A DNA stretch of 64,000 nt from Limonium bicolor (taxonomy: Eukaryota; Streptophyta; Magnoliopsida; Caryophyllales; Plumbaginaceae): positions 474,475,375-474,539,374 of the forward strand of contig CM041776.1 of NCBI GenBank assembly GCA_023374045.1. The letters run 5' to 3'. Within the stretch, counting starts at the first letter, position 1. Each line of letters begins with the position of its first letter. Of the stretch, positions 46,446 to 57,163 are shown piece after piece. The translations under genes and the position numbers were made by a program. The notes under the pieces were generated by a model that did no database searches, had not been told where the DNA came from, and saw only the letters and a program-made list of their open reading frames with translations.

Positions 46446-47489
46446 GTAAAACCGCTTAGTGTGTTTTACCGTACAAGTGTACGTGAACTATGTTGTGCAT
46501 AACACAAAATAATTTGTTTGGATGATGGTGCGTGCGTTATATAAACATACGCATTCATTCATGGTTTAATTGTGGTAATTGCGCACAGGAGATGCGAATA
46601 CCATTGTGATAAGTGTGTTTATTTTGTTAACTGTTATGTGAGAGTACGGGTGTTAGGGAGCAGAGAAACTCCCGGGGAACTAAAACCCCAACAGTATGTG
46701 TTCGTATAATACTAAATGTAATACCGTGTATTGTATTTTGATAAAAGTATGTAAATATATAGTATTGTGAGTTATGAAGGGGTATGAAACCTATATAGAA
46801 CCTAGTAAGAATTAAATTCCCTAGGTAACTTGATTAAAGGTGAAATGGAGATAACTGATAGACGGAGTTTTATCCCTTGGAGATGTGGTGATTATGACTA
46901 GAATGATTTAAAAAGATAGAAAATTGGAAATGAGTGATTTACTTGATGCTTGAAATTGAAGTGGGAGGTGAAACTTGATTTTCATGTGATCAAGGGAAGC
47001 CAAACACAAATTGGGGTGGAAGGATAGTTCAACACTGATGCTGATCACATCCGGGTTGGATGATTCTTGAAGCTCCCTATAAGTGGTCACAAATAACCAC
47101 GCTAAGAAAAAGGATGCAAAGAGCATAAAATTGGACTTGGAGTTGTGTTGCGTTTTCAAAAAGGATTTTCAATTGGTATTTCCAAAACAGTCGATTAATA
47201 TTTTGAATAAAGGATTCTCTTATACTTAACCTAGTAAAGAATATTTTTGTAGTACTTGCTCACGAGCTGAGGACGTATGAGCCTTTGTCTTCGGACCGGC
47301 GACATGAGAAGTACATATGTTAAAAATTAAGTGAATGTTTTGATCTCCCAAAGGAACGGGGACCAGAAGGTGTCCATCGCGACCGGGTTCTGCGGGATCA
47401 CAGTGTATATAAAAGATATTTTTGGTTGATATACATGCTAAGACATGTTGCGTGGTATGTGTAATAAAATTATTTCTGACCTTGAGTCC

Positions 47490-47705
47490 TAATGTGGTTG
47501 AGTTACGAAAATTGTTATGTTACCTAGACCTATGAGTCTAAATGTTGTTATGTTACCCAGACCTAAGAGTCTGAGGGTTGTTATGTAAGTGTAAATGTTG
47601 TTAAGATACCCGGACCGTTGAGTCCGAGGTTATCATGTAAGTATGTTATGTTATGTTATGTATGGATGTGGATATGTTGCCCGGACCGTTAAGTCCGAGG
47701 TTGTG
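47490..47705. repeat. GGACC/GAGTCC minisatellite, element F interior
   Basis: Five degenerate units containing taccc, GGACCGTTGAGTCC (short hairpin) and gaggtt, ending about 80 bp before the terminal stem-loop. Confidence 0.75.
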
Positions 47706-47783
47706 ATGTAAAGTATGTTAGTTATGGAAGTTTTATTTTGCAAGTAATTCCCGTATTCTAGTCTAATGATGCGTGGGAAATGT

Positions 47784-47821
47784 GAACTTCGAGGACGAAG
47801 TTCTTTTAAGGGGGGGTAGAT
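47784..47821 (+). other. Stem-loop and polypurine tract of element F
   Basis: GAACTTCGAGGACGAAGTTC (47784-47803) is an 8-bp stem with a 4-nt loop, followed by TTTTAAGGGGGGGTAGAT and the LTR start at 47822. Compared with element D the stem has a paired change (T-A to C-G). Confidence 0.85.
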
Positions 47822-48081
47822 TGAAATACCCCAAACCTTGATATGTTGTTTAAATGTTAAACTATGGTATATAAAGGCTAAAAAGTGCCTTAGAAACATC
47901 AGTGAACAATTTAAACCATAGTAAAACACAATAAAACACTAAGACACAGTTGGAGCAAAAACATGCTCTAAGCTTGGAGTGAACTTGGTTAGGACCCAAA
48001 GAGCCTACCAAGACTTTATAACATTCAATTATGACTTAATAAGGCTAATTAAGTCCTTATGAAACTTTGGTAGACAATTAA
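47822..48081 (+). repeat. 3' LTR of element F, first part
   Basis: Matches 38182-38432 with few differences. It is interrupted at 48081 by element G, which duplicated ATTAA (48077-48081 and 62339-62343). Confidence 0.92.
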
Positions 48082-49429
48082 TGTAACACCCCTACTACGC
48101 ACATAACATTACTTGAAATCGTAGCGGAATTTAAACAACTAAACAGTAACTAAACGATCGGTGCTACAACGCCGTCAACCACCCACGTGGTTAACAAGGC
48201 TGAATAAATACAAGTGTATCTGTCTGATGATCAGACTCCCGAGCATAGAACTAATAACCACATATACATTAACATAAACCCGAGTGTTTACTTACATCCT
48301 TCACTGTATACTATCACTGTAAACTGTTCGCAACCAAAATATATAACGCCACGGGAGCACAGACGCATCCCGGGCCAACATCCAAAAGTAATCCAAAGTA
48401 AACCTGCATCCTAGAATCTAAAGCCATTCCGCTTCTTCGATCCTCATCCTACAGTAAAAGAAATATGGAGCCCCCGAGGGGGTCAGCAACCCTTGGCTGG
48501 TATGTTTAACGCGCAGCCCATCGGCTACCGAGATGCGCGCAACTAATTGTCATGATGACATGGCATTCATTTTAAAACACACAACTTATACATATATCAT
48601 AACATGGGTATTGTACACAACATCACACACATCACACAAGAACAATTCCTTTTAGGAAGAGAACCAACACAGTTAGTCCCCATAGAGAGCCTAGAGAATG
48701 TTGCCATGCTCATGCTAAGCTCGTTACATAACTCGTTACCGTCCTGTTAGATTAAACGGATAACTTAACACAAGGTGCCTCGGATATAGTGATCCAAACA
48801 CACCGAAATAACACATAGTATGCCCCTGTGGCCCGACGTGAGTCAGTAAAATAGCCTTGGTTAAGCTAAAGGGAATGTTGGAAACCAAATTGGAAAACAA
48901 CCATAACATACAAAGAGAATCGAACCGGTTATGACATCGACTCCCATACTCACACACGTGGCCGGAACAGACCGGACTCCTCACTTCCCCCATTAGCACT
49001 TGTTAGCAGTTCATTATTGAACACAATACACAATTCACAATAATAGGTCAAGACTTGTTTGTCACACACCAGGGAAAAAGAGTCATACTTAACATAATAA
49101 TATTTAACAACTGTAAACTCTTTACATGGTTTAATCTTACAGAGTCATAAACACACAGAAAAATACAACACACAAGCCGGTGTAAACCGGTAGGCAACAG
49201 CTGCAAGAAAACCATACCTTGGTCCTTGCCTCGATTTGTTTCCACCGTAGGCCACTCCTATACATAATTAATAACGTCGGTTAATTAATTTACTTAACTT
49301 CAAATTTACTAAGTGTAACATGATTATTTGACATGTTTTAAATGTCTGACTTACCCTAGGTTACCTTCATTATACCCCCTAGGTTAACTACATAAGTCAC
49401 ATTCTTTTCTATTTTTTTTCAAGTTTTGG

Positions 49430-49770
49430 TCCGACCGAACTTACCGACCGAACTTACCCAAGTTCGGTCCATTCCAGAACACATTTCCGTTTGAAAATTC
49501 TACCCCGACCGGACTTGCAAGTTCGGTCGCATGTTCGGTCCATTCCCGAGAGTTTCTCTCGTGGGAAATTTTAGCTCGACCGAACTTGCCAAGTCCGGTC
49601 CCATGTTCGGTCGATTCCAGAAACTTAATTCGTACACAAAATACAAGCCCGACCGCACTTGTAAGTCCGGTCCCCAAGTTCGGTCGGTTCCAGAAACCAA
49701 TTCTCGTAGGGTAAACTGGGCTCGACCGACCTTGGCAAGTTCGGTCGCAAGGTCGGTCTGCTCCAGACCC
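49430..49770. repeat. Hairpin-unit array in element G 3' LTR
   Basis: Five units of GACCGAACTTGCCAAGTCCGGTC type, separated by about 45 bp containing ttccagaaa or ttcccgaga. The copy in the 5' LTR is at 59760-60100. It is similar in design, but not identical, to the arrays in elements C, D and F. Confidence 0.85.
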
Positions 49771-51696
49771 TTATTTTCCATTGCCCATTTAACTCCAAAC
49801 TTCTCCTAAGGCCTCCTAATGTTTTCTAACATCATTTGGTACACTTATATCCTCATACAACATCCATGAAACTCCTTAAATCACCCACTAAAATCCTCCT
49901 CAAGCATTTACACAAATTCTTATAAAAAAGTTTACACTTATAATGTTTTTCACTAAGTTTCTAAGTGGTGTCTCATACCTATAACTCCCACTATTCCCAA
50001 ATGTTTTCTCACCACTACAACATCATCTCTCAAGCATCTTTCCTTCCTAAAACAACTCCTTGAACACCTTTTCGAGCTTATAACGCCTCATGCAACAAAT
50101 TACTTCATCCCTTTTTCACCAACAATGCTCAAGTCCTAAATACAATCTTTGGTATTTAAATCCTCTAAAACATTGCCTAAGCCCTTTTGACATCTTTAAA
50201 AAACTCAATGCATGTTTCTTCCACTAGTTGATCACCTTCCATATTAAACATTTCCTAGCTTACCAAACTCACTCTAATCCCTTAGAACTTCTTGCTTCTT
50301 ACCTAAATTTTGACATAGGTTCTCCTAGAACATTACTAAACCAAAACACATTGTTTTCTCCATTAAGCACACAAGAACACCTAAATTCACCAAGAACACT
50401 CTCACATACAAAGTTTCACCAAATTTACACTACATCACAATAGTGCATAATTTAAATTGCATGGCACTTAGGCCCTTAAAATGCCTGGCTCTTAGGCCCT
50501 TAAAGTGCTAACTCTTAAACACTGAATTTCCACAATATATATGCCTTTAACCTGCAATTACATACAACAACATATGTCCTTTTACTAGTCTCCTTGAGAA
50601 CATCTCACTAGTCATTTACCATTTGCTCTTTAGGTAGTTTTAACAAGCATTATAAGCTCATTTCTCCTAAGGCATTAAACACATTAGGTTAGCATGTTTA
50701 CCTCTTTTCACACAAACTTCTCTTGTTTCCTTGTTTAAAATCGGCTAGGTATTTGATTCCTTGTCAACTACTAAACAATATACAAGCAATGTAATGAGTA
50801 TACAAGCTCCAAGCTTAAACTCATTGTAAACCCTAGTTTCACATTGTTTCCAAAAACATTAAGATAGTTGTTTTACCTTAGCACTTGAAGAGAGTTTGAA
50901 TATCTATCAAGAGAGGACTCCACCTAGTCCTTGAAAGGTTGGAATGAAGCTAGAACAAAGCCATATAAAGAGCACCTTCAATGGGCATTTTCGGTCAACA
51001 ACAAAACATGGAGGAAATGAAGTTTTTATTTGAGATTCCTTACCTAGAAGCAAAGGGAACAATAATATGTAGAAATATAAGCTCAAGCTCCTTCAATGGT
51101 GGAACTCCATGGCACCGAAATGGTGGTCTTGAAGTTTTGAGAAGATAGGAATGGAGAGCTTGATGAGAGGAAGAGAATGGTGGTGTTTGTTTTTGATTTG
51201 GTTAAGTGAGCTAGGAGTTACAAGAGATCAAAGATGGAGTTTTGATGGAGGTGGTGTATTACCGTGAGAGAGAGCAAGGAAATGGAGAAGGTGAAGTGTT
51301 GGAGACGGTGGGAATGCAAGAAAGAATGAAGCAAATGAGATAAGTCTTGCTTTTAGAAGATATTTGTACTTAATAAAGTAAATAGTAACTAAGTAGTCAT
51401 CTTTTATTTACTTAACATATTAACAAGGGTGGTGAGTCACCACACCTTAAAAACCGGCCCCCAATAGTACTTAGGGGTACTTTAGTCTTTATTTGTCAAT
51501 TTAATTACTTATAATAACATATGTTACAAACTAGCTTATAAAAGTTACTATTCATAAAAACAAGGCACATAGAAGTGAAATTTTTATTTCCCATTGATAT
51601 AGACTTCCAAATGTGATACTATATAGTACACATGTTAATTAAAGAGTAATGATGGACATTTAGCCATTCAAAACTCATTTACAAGACAATTTTTCA

Positions 51697-51730
51697 AAAA
51701 TGTGCTTTAAGACTCCTTAAAGCACATTTT
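51697..51730. promoter_or_regulatory. 15-bp inverted repeat in element G 3' LTR
   Basis: Arms AAAATGTGCTTTAAG and CTTAAAGCACATTTT with loop ACTC. Additional single copies of the motif follow at about 51848-51860 and 51884-51896. Confidence 0.5.
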
Positions 51731-51995
51731 GTGTTTTAACTTGTTTTCAAGCTTGGTTTTCTTTGCTAATTGGTTTAATATGTTCATTAGTATATAAATA
51801 AGGTCTTGGTAAGTTCATTAGGTCTTAACCAAGCTTATCCCAAGCTTAGAGCACATTTTGGCCTTTATTGACCTTAAAGCACATTTTGTGTTTCCTATTG
51901 TTTAGATTTGTTTACTAATGCTTCTAAGACTCTTTTTAGTCTTAATATACCATATTTAAATGTTTAAACAACATAACTAGGTTTGGGGTATTTCA

Positions 51996-52032
51996 ATCTA
52001 CCCCCCTTAAAAGAACTTTGTCCCCAAAGTTC
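51996..52032 (-). other. Polypurine tract and stem-loop of element G
   Basis: On the element strand an 8-bp stem GAACTTTG/CAAAGTTC with loop GGGA (52013-52032), then TTTTAAGGGGGGTAGAT and the LTR. Same layout as elements D and F. Confidence 0.85.
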
Positions 52033-52253
52033 ATACTTCCACATATCCTAAATATTAGAACACGGAACACATATCAACAACACTTCCATAACAACATTAA
52101 CAACATCTTTACATTACATCGGACACAAGGTCCAAACAACAAAACATCACAACATCATTCAGACTCAGCGGTCTGTAACATAACAGGGTAACAACATAAC
52201 AACACAACACAGACAATGTATCCAAATACATGTCATACACATAACCGAAACGG

Positions 52254-52275
52254 CTCTACCCCCCTTAAATAGGGG
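52254..52275 (-). other. Second polypurine-like tract, element G
   Basis: On the element strand TATTTAAGGGGGGTAGAGCC, about 30 bp after the pol stop codon (52304) and 260 bp before the LTR-adjacent tract. Confidence 0.55.
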
Positions 52276-52303
52276 TACGCCCCGTACCCTATACATACAA
52301 ACA

Positions 52304-52490
52304 CTAAGAAGTAAACAATGACGGGTACTTCGCCTTCATCTTATCTTCCAGCTCCCAAGTGGCCTCCTCAACGTCCTGGTTAGACCAGAGAACCTTCACC
52401 AGTCTCACAGACTTATGGCGAGTGTCTCGAGTCTTAGTATCCAGAATCCGTACCGGAGTCTCCACTGATCGCATGGTCGGCTCTAAAGTT
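52304..52490 (-). pseudogene. Element G chromodomain tail of integrase
   Basis: Reads RSVETPVRILDTKTRDTRHKS, then RLVKVLWSNQDVEEATWELEDKMKAKYPSLF and a stop at 52304-52306. This is a chromodomain-like module typical of Tekay/Del-type chromoviruses. It is out of frame with the preceding integrase piece because one base is missing around 52489-52491, so the intact protein would not be made. This part of pol is too short and shifted to stand out as an ORF. Confidence 0.85.
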
Positions 52491-52908
52491 AGCCTTCAGG
52501 CTGAAGTACATGAGACGGATGAGACATATATTTCTTCAACTGGGACACATGAAATACATCATGTACCTTGCCCAGCTCGGCGGGTAAATCAAGTCTGTAA
52601 GCTACCGGGCCGATCCGCTCCGTCACAACATAAGGCCCCACATATTTCGGGCTCAACTTGCCTTTCTGGCCAAAACGAAACACTCCCTTCATGGGGGATA
52701 CTCTCAAAAATACCTGATCGCCCACGGCGAACTCCAGGTCACGTCTGCGCACATCTGCGTACGACTTCTGTCTATCCTGAGCTGTCTTCATGTTAGCCCG
52801 GATCTGGCGAACTTCTGCCTGAACTTGCTCCAGATACTCTGGTCCTATAATGACCGTCTCACTCGACTCATCCCAGCATAATGGCGTGCGGCATGGTCTA
52901 CCGTACAA
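52489..52908 (-). pseudogene. Element G integrase C-terminal region
   Basis: Contains LYGRPCRTPLCWDE-type sequence, QDRQKSYADVRRRDLEFAVGDQVFLRVSPMKGVFRFGQKGKLSPKYVGPYVVTERIGPVAYRLDLP and KVHDVFHVSQLKKY, i.e. the GPY/F module of gypsy integrases. It is separated from the catalytic core by a one-base deletion near 52918-52921, and from the chromodomain by another near 52490. Confidence 0.9.
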
Positions 52909-53355
52909 GGCCTGGAAGGAGACATCTTGATCGAAGCATGGTAACTGTTGTTGTAGCTAAACTCGATCAGATGTAACTTGTCAATCCAGCTGGTCTGAAA
53001 GTCAAGTGCACATGCACGTAACATATCCTCAAGTGTCTGGATGGTGCGCTCACTCTGACCATCTGTCTGTGGGTGAAACGCTGTACTCAATTTCAGTTCG
53101 GTACCCAATGCTTCTCGTGTAGACTTCCAATACCTCGATAAGAATCTGGTATCTCTGTCAGATACAATCGTTTTCGGTACCCCATGGTGCCGAACAATCT
53201 CTCTATCAAAGAGCTCTGCTAGTTTTGCCACTTTCCAGGTGTCCTTCATCGGTATGAATCGAGCCACCTTGGTCAGTCGGTCAACAACAACCCAAATCAT
53301 ATTCAGACCTCCCCTTGTAGGCGGAAGCCCTACTACGAAGTCCATAGAAATCATG
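52909..53355 (-). pseudogene. Element G integrase catalytic core
   Basis: [16 protein letters not shown] carries the first Asp, TIVSDRDTRF the second and DGQSERTIQ the catalytic Glu, followed by SYNNSYHASIKMSP. All D,D,E residues are present. A frameshift around 53353-53360 separates it from the upstream zinc finger and RNase H frame, and another near 52920 cuts it off downstream. Integrase would join the cDNA to the chromosome. Confidence 0.9.
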
Positions 53356-55416
53356 GAACTTCCACTCAGGCACTGGCATTGGCTGTACCATACCACCAGG
53401 CCGTCGGTGCTCAAACTTGACCTTCTGACAAGTGAGACACCTCAACACATAGTCATTCACATCCTTTTTCATTCCAGTCCACCAAAAATATCTTTTCATA
53501 CCCTTATACATCTTTGAAGCTCCGGGGTGAATCGAAGTAGTAGAACAATGGGATTCACTCAATATGCGCTCCTTCAACTCAGCGCTACTCCTCGGTATAC
53601 ACAGTCGGCCATTAAGCCTAATCAGGTCATCATCGTGGAGTCTGAAGTCATACTTCTGACCCTCGAATGTGCCATCAATAAGCTTCTGTCTAATCTCCAT
53701 CATGTACTGATCCGTCATCTGAGCACTCCGCACCTCTTCAACCAAGCTAGAATGAGAGACTAGCGAATGGAGAGAGTGTGCTCGGCGACTCAGTGCGTCA
53801 GCTACCACATTTGCCTTACCCTCCTTATATTGCAGATTAATGTCGTAGTCGTTTAGAAATTCAACCCACCTTCTTTGTCTCATGTTCAACTCCTTCTGAG
53901 TGAACAAGTACTTTAAACTCTTGTGGTCAGAATAAATCGTCACACTTACCCCATACAAGTGATGTCGCCATATCTTCAGTGCGAAGACAATGGCCCCCAA
54001 TTCTAAGTCGTGGGTAGGGTAGTTCTCTTCATGCTTCTTCAGCTGTCGGGAGGCGTATGCTACGACCTTCCCGTGTTGCATCAACACACAACCCATACCT
54101 CTGCCTGATGCGTCGCAATAGACCTCAAAACCATCTGGACCGTCTGGTAAAGTCAGGACCGGTGCAGATGTCAGAGCATCCTTGAGACTCTGAAAAGAAC
54201 TCTCACAGTCGACTGTCCACTCGAATGGTGCATCCTTTTTCATCAAGGAAGTCATCGGCTTCGAGACACTGGAGAAGTCCTTTACAAACCTCCTATAATA
54301 ACCTGCTAGACCGAGGAAGCTCCTGATATCGGTAACTGTCTTCGGCCTAGGCCAGGTACGCACTGCATCTATCTTTGCCGGATCAACAGCGATCCCGGCC
54401 TCAGAAATCACATGACCAAGAAAGGATACTTGGTTCAACCAAAACTCACATTTCGAAAATTTAGCATACAACTGATTCTTCCTCAATGTTTGTAACACAT
54501 TTCTCAGGTGGCTTTCATGCTCACCTCTCGATTTCGAGTATACAAGTATATCGATGAAGACTACCACTGACTTGTCCAACTGATCTTGGAACAAGCGGTT
54601 CATTAAGTCCATGAACTTAGCTGGTGCATTGGATAACCCAAACGGCATAACAGTAAACTCATAATGTCCATACCTAGTTCTGAATGCTGTCTTCTCGATA
54701 TCACTGTCACGGATGGCAATCTGATGGTATCCGGATCGTAGATCTATCTTGGAGAATACTGATGCTCCCCTCAACTGATCAAATAGATCGTCGATGCGTG
54801 GTAAAGGGTAACGGTTCTTCACCGTAACTGCATTCAGCTCTCGATAGTCAATACACAGGCGGAGGCTACCGTCCTTCTTCTTCACGAAGAGGACCGGCGC
54901 TCCCCATGGTGAAACGCTAGGGCGGATAAACCCCTTGTCGAGTAAGTCTCTCAGCTGCTCCTTGAGCTCTGTCATTTCTGCTGGAGCCATACGATAGGGC
55001 GCCTTCGCAATTGGTCCGGTGCCCGGAACCAAATCAATCTCAAACTCAACTTCCCGTGCTGGCGGCATGCCCGGCAGTTCCTTAGGAAATACATCAGGAA
55101 ACTCCGACACTACCGGCACATCTGGGCTAAACTCTGGATCTCTCTCTATGTCCTGGACATAGCAGAGGTATACATCACTCCCTCGTCGTAGTTCACGATA
55201 CATAGCCATGGCGGTGATGATCTGAGTCGAAGGCTCCCTGGGCCTCTGGCGGTAAGATATGGTAACCCCAGATGGACTCCGAAGAAGCAGACGATGCTCG
55301 GCACACAGGATTCTGCCCTTGTACCGCTCCAACCAGTTCATCCCGACAATCACATCAAAACCAAGTCCGTCGAACTCTATCAAGTCGATCGGAAACTTTT
55401 CACCTCTGACTCTCAC
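53356..55416 (-). pseudogene. Element G reverse transcriptase-RNase H-integrase zinc finger
   Basis: A long open frame of about 690 codons. It starts in the end of protease ([20 protein letters not shown]), then RT ([85 protein letters not shown]). RNase H follows ([37 protein letters not shown]), then the HHCC finger ([17 protein letters not shown] ... CLTC). The catalytic motif reads [12 protein letters not shown]: one of the two adjacent aspartates is missing, an in-frame loss of one codon at about 54549/54550. The reading frame is otherwise intact, but the enzyme is expected to be inactive. Confidence 0.93.
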
Positions 55417-55674
55417 AACAACATCTCGGTGGTAGCGGGTACACCTGATCCGCTCTTTCGACGGGAGTGACTAGGAAGTCTGGCATCTCATCACCGTCTA
55501 ACCCCAGCCTCTTTGCAAAGGATAGCGAAATAAATGTATGAGAGGCTCCGGAGTCGAACAAGATCGAAGCGTCCACGCCATTGACTGGAAAGGTACCGGT
55601 GAGGATTGCACCGCTCCTGCCGGCTTCTGCCTCATTGCAGACACTCATTATACCTCCCGTTCCGAGTGCACAGC
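55400..55674 (-). pseudogene. Element G aspartic protease (start of pol exon)
   Basis: Open from a possible splice acceptor (TTAG ending at 55675) through an ATG at 55648. It contains AILTGTFPVNGVDASILFDSGASHTFISLSFAKRLGL. The active site is DSGAS rather than the commoner DTGAS; Ser is tolerated in this family. A one-base insertion near 55450 shifts the frame before [10 protein letters not shown], where the next piece begins. The 5' end at 55674 is chosen because it is in phase with the gag exon-3 donor at 56740; translation from 55648 is the alternative. Confidence 0.8.
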
Positions 55675-55854
55675 CTAATTCATTGGCAAACTAATAAGTA
55701 TTGGGTAACAACACGGTTTATATGCTTCAAACAACTCCACTTTATTCATTAACACACTCTTTTTACAACATTCGTTGGCTTATACTGTCGCCATAATTAA
55801 CACTTACAACATCCTTAACATACACTGGTTCAACATCACATAATTATACAAGGC

Positions 55855-56612
55855 TTAAAACTGTCTGAAGGTCAAATTCAAACGTCCGGGTTTCATGTGT
55901 GTGGCATTGATCACTGCCGACGGTGCGGTATTCAGTTTGATCTTCCTGATGCCATGATATAGCATCCTTGACTGCCCACCCATGATTAACACATCTCCCG
56001 ATTTCAACACTAGCTTCTTTGCGAGATCAGCACGCTTCTGCTCGCCATACACAAACACTGCGGTATCACCAATGGACCAAGACACCACGGGTACTCCCTT
56101 ACTTAGAGACTCGGGTGACTCGTCCTTATCTTGGTGTAAACCTAACCGTCCACCTTTCTGGTAGAAGTTCACAATGCATAGATCTGCTTTCACATTTGGA
56201 ATTGAATCCGTTTCAACTTGTTGAGCAATTCCCACGGCGTGGTTAACGACCGCAAGGAACTCCTCAGGTATACTTGGTACAGTTGCTCCATCTTCAGCTC
56301 GCACTTCTTGATATGTCTTGGTGTAAGGGTTCCAGTCCTTACCCATGCACATCATCTTCAATTGCATTCTTGATCCGCTCGGGTATTCGGGTGTGTAGAA
56401 ACCTCCTGGTTTTGCTCCAAGTTTGTTGCATCGTCTGATGATATGGACTTGTGCTTCCGGCGTCAGGTATCCATTTAAGAGTACCATACCTGGTTGGATG
56501 ACCTGACATTGCTCCATTGAAAAGTCGGTGTTGCCGATGGTAGTTTCTTCAGGGTTTGGTGTGGGTGGGATTGGATAACATATATTGAAGGTTCCTTTAC
56601 GTTTAGAATTAC
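55855..56612 (-). CDS. AlkB-family 2-oxoglutarate/Fe(II) dioxygenase carried by a retrotransposon
   Basis: Uninterrupted ORF: 220 codons from ATG 56517, open back to a TTAG acceptor (exon start 56612). It resembles bacterial AlkB and plant ALKBH1-like proteins. Counting from the ATG, residues 41-75 (FYTPEYPSG ... KMMCMGKDWNPYTKTYQEVR) look like the nucleotide-recognition lid. NFYQKGGRLGLHQDKDES holds Fe ligands H128 and D130, YHGIRKI holds H188, and RLNLTFR (212-218) supplies the 2-oxoglutarate-binding Arg. All expected catalytic residues are present. Such enzymes oxidatively remove methyl groups from DNA or RNA. Here the substrate might be the element's own RNA or cDNA, which is inference. 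It lies between gag and pol on the same strand, with about 180 bp of non-coding sequence before the pol exon. The absence of introns suggests capture through cDNA or from one exon of a host gene. Confidence 0.92.
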
Positions 56613-56739
56613 CTAATTAGGTGACTTTCACACTATACTTTAATTGTTTACTCACATGGTTGTTTACTTAAACTCACTAACACACATGCATGAAATGCGG
56701 TATGCAAACACTTATTTCACTCAATAGTTTAGGCGGTAC
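56613..56739 (-). other. Putative intron 3 of gag (AlkB-joining form)
   Basis: Donor CCAG|GTACCG at 56740/56739 and acceptor CTAATTAG at 56613, 127 bp. It joins gag exon 3 (phase 1) to the AlkB exon in frame. The unspliced gag frame stops at 56729-56731. Inferred from sequence only. Confidence 0.55.
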
Positions 56740-57084
56740 CTGGTCTAGAAGAGGGCCCTGGCGCCTCAGACCGGTCCACCACATTCAGGGCGGCCTTGCC
56801 GGACCCCGACCCCTTCCCCTTCTGGGAATCTGTGTACCTCTGATCTGGGGGTGGCTGATTCGCCGTCTTCGGGCCATCGGTGGTCGCAGTGGCCTTACCC
56901 TTCCATTGCCCCTTGGGCCTGTAGTTTCTACTGTTCGGGTTCTGCCAGCACTCATAGTCGCGGTGACCCATCTTTTTGCAGTATCGGCACTGCACATCAT
57001 TACCCTTGCAGTCCTTGCCGGGATGGTCTCCGTTACACCACTTGCAGTAATAGTGGCGCTCCGGTCCAGAGCCCGTGCTAGCTG
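56740..57084 (-). CDS. Element G gag exon 3: double zinc knuckle (nucleocapsid)
   Basis: Encodes two zinc knuckles in tandem: CKWCNGDHPGKDC (CX2CX3HX4C) and CRYCKKMGHRDYEC (a canonical CX2CX4HX4C). A basic, Gly/Ser/Pro-rich tail follows. This is the nucleic-acid-binding nucleocapsid end of gag, which packages the genomic RNA. Its 5' edge is set by the acceptor TGTTAG|CAGC at 57085 and its 3' edge by the donor CCAG|GTAC at 56740; both boundaries are phase 1. The open frame extends slightly beyond both. No lesion is seen in this exon. Confidence 0.8.
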
Positions 57085-57163
57085 CTAACACATCACACAC
57101 TCAGTACATACTTCACAAGTTAATAACACACACTAGATTTCGGTATTGAAATTTGTTAATTAC
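57085..57163 (-). other. Putative intron 2 of gag
   Basis: Donor CAAGG|GTAATT (exon ends 57164) and acceptor GTGTTAG (ends 57085), 79 bp, AT-rich, phase 1 on both sides. Without removal, the exon-2 frame stops shortly after the donor. Confidence 0.6.

Larger units (their letters stand above)
42865..47821 (+). other. Non-coding interior of element F
   Basis: 5.0 kb, no gag or pol motif in any frame. It is homologous to 16861-22278 (element D, opposite strand), with matching order of the leader, the 20-bp palindrome (43696-43715), a second polypurine-like tract (46425-46445), the block at 47340-47405, a minisatellite (47490-47705) and the terminal stem-loop and tract. Confidence 0.85.
48082..51995 (-). 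repeat. 3' LTR of element G
   Basis: 3.9 kb, nearly identical to 58408-62338. It includes the conserved ctggtatg block (48498-48507), the CCGGTGTAAACCGG block (about 49175-49190), a hairpin-unit array (49430-49770), a GA-rich stretch (51130-51340), and the 15-bp inverted repeat (51697-51730). No coding sequence is supported. Confidence 0.93.

Noticed and set aside
49441..49809. ORFs over the element G hairpin array on both strands
   Set aside because: Same cause: repetitive DNA, equally open on both strands, with no protein family.
55660..55854. Gap between AlkB and pol as a poly(A) site or separate promoter for pol
   Set aside because: An AATAAA-like hexamer occurs on the element strand near 55745, but it is AT-rich sequence and no other supporting signal is visible. 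The splice interpretation explains the phases better.
55855..56517. AlkB ORF as an endogenous RNA-virus fragment or an ordinary host gene
   Set aside because: No replicase, movement or coat motifs are next to it, and its sequence resembles bacterial AlkB and plant ALKBH1-like proteins. It lies in the same orientation between gag and pol of one element, within intact LTRs and without its own flanking duplication that I can see. A later insertion into this single copy cannot be fully excluded.
56729..57100. Plus-strand ORFs opposite gag (56690-57088, 57290-57550)
   Set aside because: They are antisense shadows of GC-rich gag exons; the minus-strand reading contains the zinc knuckles.
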